Source of the DNA: Streptomyces roseoviridis
GTDB taxonomy: Bacteria > Actinomycetota > Actinomycetes > Streptomycetales > Streptomycetaceae
Length of the DNA stretch: 64,000 nucleotides
NCBI RefSeq assembly: GCF_039535235.1
Contig: NZ_BAAAWU010000001.1
Coordinates: forward strand, 5,146,001 to 5,210,000
Direction: 5' to 3'
A program made the position numbers and the translations under genes. Every line of letters begins with the position of its first letter. Within the stretch, counting starts at the first letter, position 1. A model generated the notes under the pieces. That model worked only from the letters and a program-made list of their open reading frames with translations, was not told the DNA's origin and did not search any database. Below are positions 60,701 through 64,000 of this stretch, one piece after another.

Positions 60701-61619
60701 CGTCGTCCAGGAGGTAGCGCCCGCCTTCGCCCCGGACGGCGACTGGTATGCCGCCGCCACCGCCGCGGCCTTCTCGGTCGAGCTCCGCGACCGGGACTCG
60801 GGAGCGGTGACGGCCACGCTCGAACTCGGCCGCTCGGCCAGGGCCCCGGTCAGGGCCCAGGCCCTGGCGGTCGCGCCCGCCGCCGACTGGCTCGCCGTCG
60901 CCGACTCCACCGGCGCGGTGCAGCTGTGGGACCGCGCCACGAGCACGCAGACCGCCTCCCTGCCGGGCGGCGAGGGCCGCGCCGACTCCGTGACGGTCGC
61001 CCCCGACGGATCGTGGGTCGCCGTGCTGCGGCAGCGGCCCGTGCCCCGGCGCGAGGAGGCACGACGCGTACTGCGGAGCTGGCTCGCCGTGCTGCGGCAC
61101 GGAAGGCTGCCCACCCGCGAGGCGCGCTCCCTGATACGGGTCTGGCTCGACGCGCTGCGGCGGGAGGAGTGGCCGGCCCGGGGAGAGGATTCCCAGGTGC
61201 AGGTGTTCCCGCTCGCGCCGGGGCGAGGGGCCACGGACCCGCACGGCCCCGTCCACCTCGACGTCCACCACGGCGAGAAGGTCACCGCCCTCTCCGCCAC
61301 CCCCGACGGCCGCCTCCTCACCGCCTCCGCGACCGGCACCGTCACCCTCTGGGACCCCCGCACCGGCACCCCGCTCTCCGCCTTCACCGACCCCGACGGC
61401 CCCGTGAACGGCCTCTCCGTCTCCCCGGACGGCCGCCGGATCGCCACCGCCGGCGTGATGCTGCGCGTCTGGGACGCCGCCACCGGCCGTACCGTCGCCG
61501 GCGTACGGGCCGAGACGCCGCTGGGCTCCTGCGCCTGGCTGCCCGACGGACGCGGGCTCGTCGCGGTCGGCGAACGCGGCCTGTACGCCCACGAGTTCGT
61601 TCCCGGGTCGCGGACCTGA
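57798..61619 (+). CDS. Membrane-anchored NB-ARC/WD40 STAND NTPase
   Basis: This 1273-residue protein starts at ATG 57798 with GGGAGG ten bases before it. Two membrane helices lie at about 7-28 and 47-66. A basic linker leads to an NB-ARC domain: P loop EGAGGFGKT (147-155), Walker B LLLLDDVWD (229-237), RLVTTR (sensor-like) and a winged-helix region ending in HDVLRDYLHKEL. From about residue 600 a WD40 propeller of 12 or more blades follows, with repeated VAPDGSWLVAA..VRVWD patterns. An Arg-rich helical insert (about 1080-1130) interrupts the blades. STAND proteins oligomerise on binding a signal. No classic effector domain is seen; the membrane helices may be the output. Confidence 0.9.
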   Translation: MRGAVRGASLAGTAAAVAVLASLAANAATSQDRWPGALDRIRQQPWWWVAGLAAVGVLVAVVLAWRQERGALVAGDPPPPPPQAVPDWVVDRGERARTVKAVCRAGRPRRRPAVAAPSSPGGTRRFRLRRTRRAGGSRTVAITTSLEGAGGFGKTVLARAVAASPRVRRHFRGRIYTVTIGRDVRGRAAIAAKVAEATRFLTGDTTAFDDPGLAGDHLGRLLDRRPRTLLLLDDVWDAEQLEPFLRGGERCVRLVTTRVPAALPRGTERVRVDQMSPDQARAVLTWELPRLPETLVRDLLEATGRWALLLRLTNRLVTRRIATGTDPADAAAEALRGLLANGPAAVDADPAALDLDDPVRRARAVRATVEAARTLLPPGGDRRLAELAVFAEDESIPVPLVARLWEATGGLTEDATRSLCGELDRLSLVSLTPDHGGRITMHDVLRDYLHKELGGADAAALHGTVADAAGADPWEPPEDSRGYLLDHTIEHLLAAGRTAEAERVASDLRWIETRLHQRGPMAAWADLFDVPTPMAARLADDLTRTAHLLTPTDPPELLTNVLHSRLEPLPLWRDRVLHRQTVPEIASRPLLRNRSTPPDLPEPALLRTFLGHTGPVRSVAVVPDPERGRPFLVTIGADGMARGLDPDSGGEFTVDVRGPGRFRALAVAPDGTWLATGGSGRNVHLWTPDRATPSTRTLGPVGERGASLRGLSISPSGTRVATLATDSTLEVWDVGTGECLFGALPRGAERVGSRPWRADEFTCVAFSPGGSWLAAGGDRGVELMSPDLATRLETRGDGAHGAVDALAVAPDGSWLVAAERGGDVRVWDEVTLKSVWSAKAHDGGVTAVAVSPDGRWAGSGGRKGTVAVWDGRTGECRIHCAGHRGPVHAVAFTTDGDRLISAGEDGTVRVWDATGSARSPRSDAGEGMRTVTVVDGGTRLAVWHTDGRTRLHDVPGAADGQGTPLRADVVQEVAPAFAPDGDWYAAATAAAFSVELRDRDSGAVTATLELGRSARAPVRAQALAVAPAADWLAVADSTGAVQLWDRATSTQTASLPGGEGRADSVTVAPDGSWVAVLRQRPVPRREEARRVLRSWLAVLRHGRLPTREARSLIRVWLDALRREEWPARGEDSQVQVFPLAPGRGATDPHGPVHLDVHHGEKVTALSATPDGRLLTASATGTVTLWDPRTGTPLSAFTDPDGPVNGLSVSPDGRRIATAGVMLRVWDAATGRTVAGVRAETPLGSCAWLPDGRGLVAVGERGLYAHEFVPGSRT

Positions 61620-61666
61620 ACCCGGCGACCCCACGCGTCCCGGTCCCGTTTGTCCGCCCCGCCCGT

Positions 61667-61672
61667 TACCTT
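61667..61672 (+). promoter_or_regulatory. -10 hexamer of leaderless dgt promoter (TACCTT)
   Basis: TACCTT, six bases, then ATG 61679. Confidence 0.5.
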
Positions 61673-61678
61673 CGGTGC

Positions 61679-63013
61679 ATGGAAGGCATCACGGAACGCA
61701 GCAGCGCACGCAACGGCACGGACCACGGCACCGACACCCCCGGCTACGACACCGCCGCCACCGAACGCTGGGCCGCCGAGCCCGACAAACGGCCCGGCCG
61801 CACCGCCTTCCAGCGCGACCGGGCCCGCGTCCTGCACTCCGCCGCCCTGCGCAGACTCGCCGGGAAGACGCAGGTCGTCACCCCCGGCACCCGCAGCCAC
61901 GCCTGGGACGCCAGCCCCCGCACCCGGCTCACCCACTCCCTCGAATGCGCCCAGGTCGGCCGCGAGCTCGGCGCGGCCCTCGGCTGCGACCCCGACCTCG
62001 TCGAGGCGGCCTGCCTCGCCCACGACATGGGACACCCGCCGTTCGGGCACAACGGCGAGCAGGCCCTCAACGACGTCGCCAAGGACTGCGGCGGATTCGA
62101 GGGCAACGCCCAGTCGCTGCGGCTGCTCACCCGCATCGAACCGAAGCGTTTCATCGCCGACCCGGCCACCGGCGACCCGGTCAGCGTCGGCCTCAACCTC
62201 ACCCGGGCCGCCCTCGACGCCGCCACCAAGTACCCCTGGCCCCGCGGCGCCCACCCCACCGACCCCGGCTCCAACAAGTTCGGCGTCTACGAGGACGACC
62301 TGCCCGTCTTCGCCTGGATCCGCGAGGACGCCCCCGCACACCGCAAGTGCTTCGAGGCCCAGGTCATGGACTGGTCCGACGACGTGGCCTACTCGGTGCA
62401 CGACTTCGAGGACGGCCTGCACGCCGGCCACATCGACCCCAACATGCTGCTCTCCGAACCCGAGCGCGCCGACATCTGGGCGGTCGCCCTCGGCCGCTAC
62501 GTACCGGAGGACACCGACCCCCAAGAGCTCGCCGACGCCCTCGACCGGCTCCTCGACCAGGAGTGGTGGCCGCACGGCTACGACGGCTCGGCCGTCGCCC
62601 AGGCCCGGCTCAAGGACGCCACCAGCCAGCTCATCGGCCGCTTCTGCCTCGCCGCCGAGGGCGCCACCCGCCGGACCCACGGCTCGGGCCGCCTCACCCG
62701 CTACGGCGCCGAGCTCGTCGTCCCCCGCGAGACCCGCAACGAGTGCGCCGTCCTCAAGGCCGTCGCCGACCGGTACGTGATGCAGCGGGCCGAGCAGGAG
62801 GCGCTCCGCGCCGACCAGCGCATCGTCATCGCCGAACTCGCCGAGGCGCTGGCCGCCCGCGCCCCCGAGGCCCTCGAACCCCAGTTCCGCGCCCAGTTCG
62901 TCAGCGCGCCCGACGACCGTTCCCGCAAGCGGGTGATCGTCGACCAGATCGCCTCCCTCACCGACGCCTCCGCCCGCACCCTCCACGCCCGCCTGCGCAC
63001 CCCGCGCCGGTAG
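61679..63013 (+). CDS. dgt: Deoxyguanosinetriphosphate triphosphohydrolase
   Basis: This 444-residue HD-domain enzyme removes triphosphate from dGTP and other dNTPs. It has RVLHSAALRRLAGKTQV, RLTHSLECAQVGREL, the HD motif CLAHDMGHPPFGHNGE, and DWSDDVAYSVHDFEDGL with the last metal-binding Asp. Family length and order are normal. It starts 60 bases after the NB-ARC gene but has its own leaderless promoter. In S. coelicolor, as I recall, it is close to dnaG. Confidence 0.95.
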   Translation: MEGITERSSARNGTDHGTDTPGYDTAATERWAAEPDKRPGRTAFQRDRARVLHSAALRRLAGKTQVVTPGTRSHAWDASPRTRLTHSLECAQVGRELGAALGCDPDLVEAACLAHDMGHPPFGHNGEQALNDVAKDCGGFEGNAQSLRLLTRIEPKRFIADPATGDPVSVGLNLTRAALDAATKYPWPRGAHPTDPGSNKFGVYEDDLPVFAWIREDAPAHRKCFEAQVMDWSDDVAYSVHDFEDGLHAGHIDPNMLLSEPERADIWAVALGRYVPEDTDPQELADALDRLLDQEWWPHGYDGSAVAQARLKDATSQLIGRFCLAAEGATRRTHGSGRLTRYGAELVVPRETRNECAVLKAVADRYVMQRAEQEALRADQRIVIAELAEALAARAPEALEPQFRAQFVSAPDDRSRKRVIVDQIASLTDASARTLHARLRTPRR

Positions 63014-63152
63014 GACACCCGCTCCGCCCGGTCGCCCTCTTTCGCCGGCCGGGCCGGTGCGGCACCCTCGCATGCACGTCCCGAGGCGGTGCGGCTCGGG
63101 CCCGGCCCGGGGGCGTAGCGTAGGGAACCGGTCGCAACGAGGAGGAACCACC

Positions 63153-64000
63153 GTGGTCGACGCAGATCAGACCTTCGTCATCGTCGGCGCCGGCCTGGCC
63201 GGGGCCAAGGCGGCAGAGACCCTGCGCGCCGAGGGGTTCAACGGCCGGGTGATCCTCATCGGCGACGAACGCGACCACCCCTACGAGCGCCCACCCCTGT
63301 CCAAGGGCTACCTGCTCGGCAAGGAGGAGCGGGACTCCGTCTTCGTCCACGAGCCCTCCTGGTACGCGCAGCACGACGTCGAGCTGCACCTCGGCCAGCC
63401 GGTCACCGCCGTCGACCGCGAGGCCTGCACCGTGCGCCTCGGCGACGGCACCGTCATCCGCTACGACAAGCTCCTGCTCGCCACCGGCGCCGAGCCCCGC
63501 CGCCTCGACATCCCCGGCACCGGCCTCGCCGGCGTCCACCACCTGCGCCGGCTCGCCCACTCCGAGCGGCTGCGCGACGAGCTCAAGGCCCTCGGCCGCG
63601 ACAACGGCCACCTGGTCATCGCCGGCGCCGGCTGGATCGGCCTGGAGGTCGCCGCCGCGGCCCGTACGTACGGCGCCGAGGTCACCGTCGTCGAATACGC
63701 CCCGAGCCCGCTCCACCAGGTCCTCGGCCCGGAACTCGGCCAGCTCTTCGCCGACCTGCACACCCAGCACGGCGTCCGTTTCCACTTCGGCGCCCGGCTC
63801 ACCGAGATCACCGGCCAGGACGGCATCGTCCTCGCCGCCCGCACCGACGACGGCGAGGAGCACCCGGCGCACGCCGTCCTCGTCGCCATCGGCGCGGCCC
63901 CCCGCACCGCCCTCGCCGAGAACGCCGGCCTCGCCCTCGTCGACCGCGCCGACGGCGGCGGCATCGCCGTCGACGAGTCGCTGCGCACCTCCGACCCCGA
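63153..64000 (+). CDS. FAD-dependent oxidoreductase (ferredoxin/rubredoxin reductase-like), 3' end outside window
   Basis: The start is GTG 63153 with GGAGG seven bases before it. The visible 282 residues have the FAD motif FVIVGAGLAGAKAAETLRAEG, DHPYERPPLSKGYLLG, typical of ferredoxin reductases of BenD/AlkT/CamA type, LLATGAEPRRLDIPG, and the NAD motif LVIAGAGWIGLEVAAAARTYG. The C-terminal domain is cut off by the window edge. It probably reduces a ferredoxin for a P450 or oxygenase. Confidence 0.93.
   Translation, partial: MVDADQTFVIVGAGLAGAKAAETLRAEGFNGRVILIGDERDHPYERPPLSKGYLLGKEERDSVFVHEPSWYAQHDVELHLGQPVTAVDREACTVRLGDGTVIRYDKLLLATGAEPRRLDIPGTGLAGVHHLRRLAHSERLRDELKALGRDNGHLVIAGAGWIGLEVAAAARTYGAEVTVVEYAPSPLHQVLGPELGQLFADLHTQHGVRFHFGARLTEITGQDGIVLAARTDDGEEHPAHAVLVAIGAAPRTALAENAGLALVDRADGGGIAVDESLRTSDP

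Overview
This is a window of a Streptomyces (or close relative) chromosome core. Base composition is very high in G+C, third codon positions are almost all G or C, GTG starts are common, and many genes have a -10 hexamer six or seven bases before the start codon. The order of the conserved genes (era, leuA, fprA-type reductase, recO, uppS, zur-znuBCA, glyS, dusB, ppdK, nirBD, nasA, dgt) matches, from memory, the stretch of the S. coelicolor chromosome around SCO2467-SCO2540. No rRNA, tRNA, CRISPR array, transposase or biosynthetic cluster was found.

Layout. 1-3.4 kb: the end of a cytidine-deaminase-like gene and three secreted surface proteins that look like an actinobacterial WxL/DUF916 locus. 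3.4-8.2 kb: era, an M4 metalloprotease with its emfourin-type inhibitor, and leuA with a Leu-rich leader peptide. 8.2-13.4 kb: a choice-of-anchor A surface protein ending in LAETG, a TerB protein, a TPR protein that looks like a LuxR regulator without its HTH, and an FprA-type ferredoxin reductase behind an iron-box-like site. 13.5-14.8 kb: a gene-free island made of nested inverted repeats. 14.8-19.7 kb: a methyltransferase, a GNAT protein and a WhiJ-type cassette (XRE-DUF5753, DUF397, membrane protein). 19.8-26.4 kb: recO (frameshifted here), uppS, zur-znuBCA and an insulinase-like protein that lacks the zinc motif. 26.5-33.8 kb: glyS, an MFS exporter, dusB and ppdK. 34.2-39.4 kb: an ArsR-like regulator, a Tat-exported PhoX/DUF839 protein, a truncated haemoglobin, a VOC protein, and an SDR with its TetR regulator.

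39.4-57.7 kb holds assimilatory nitrogen metabolism and neighbours: a FAD reductase-nirB-nirD operon, nasA and a sirohydrochlorin chelatase, each preceded by a GlnR-box-like array. Interleaved are a TSUP transporter, a class F sortase with a secreted partner, and a SoxR-box-controlled FMN reductase followed by a two-gene ABC exporter. 57.8-64 kb: a membrane-anchored NB-ARC-WD40 STAND protein of 1273 residues, dgt, and the start of a rubredoxin/ferredoxin-reductase-like flavoprotein.

Points most worth following: a 15-bp palindrome (YTGAYG-N3-CRTCAG) found 60-90 bp upstream of four or five secreted-protein genes scattered over 46 kb; the nested repeat island; the membrane-anchored NB-ARC-WD40 protein; the WxL-like trio; the SoxR-controlled exporter operon; and the one-base frameshift in recO.
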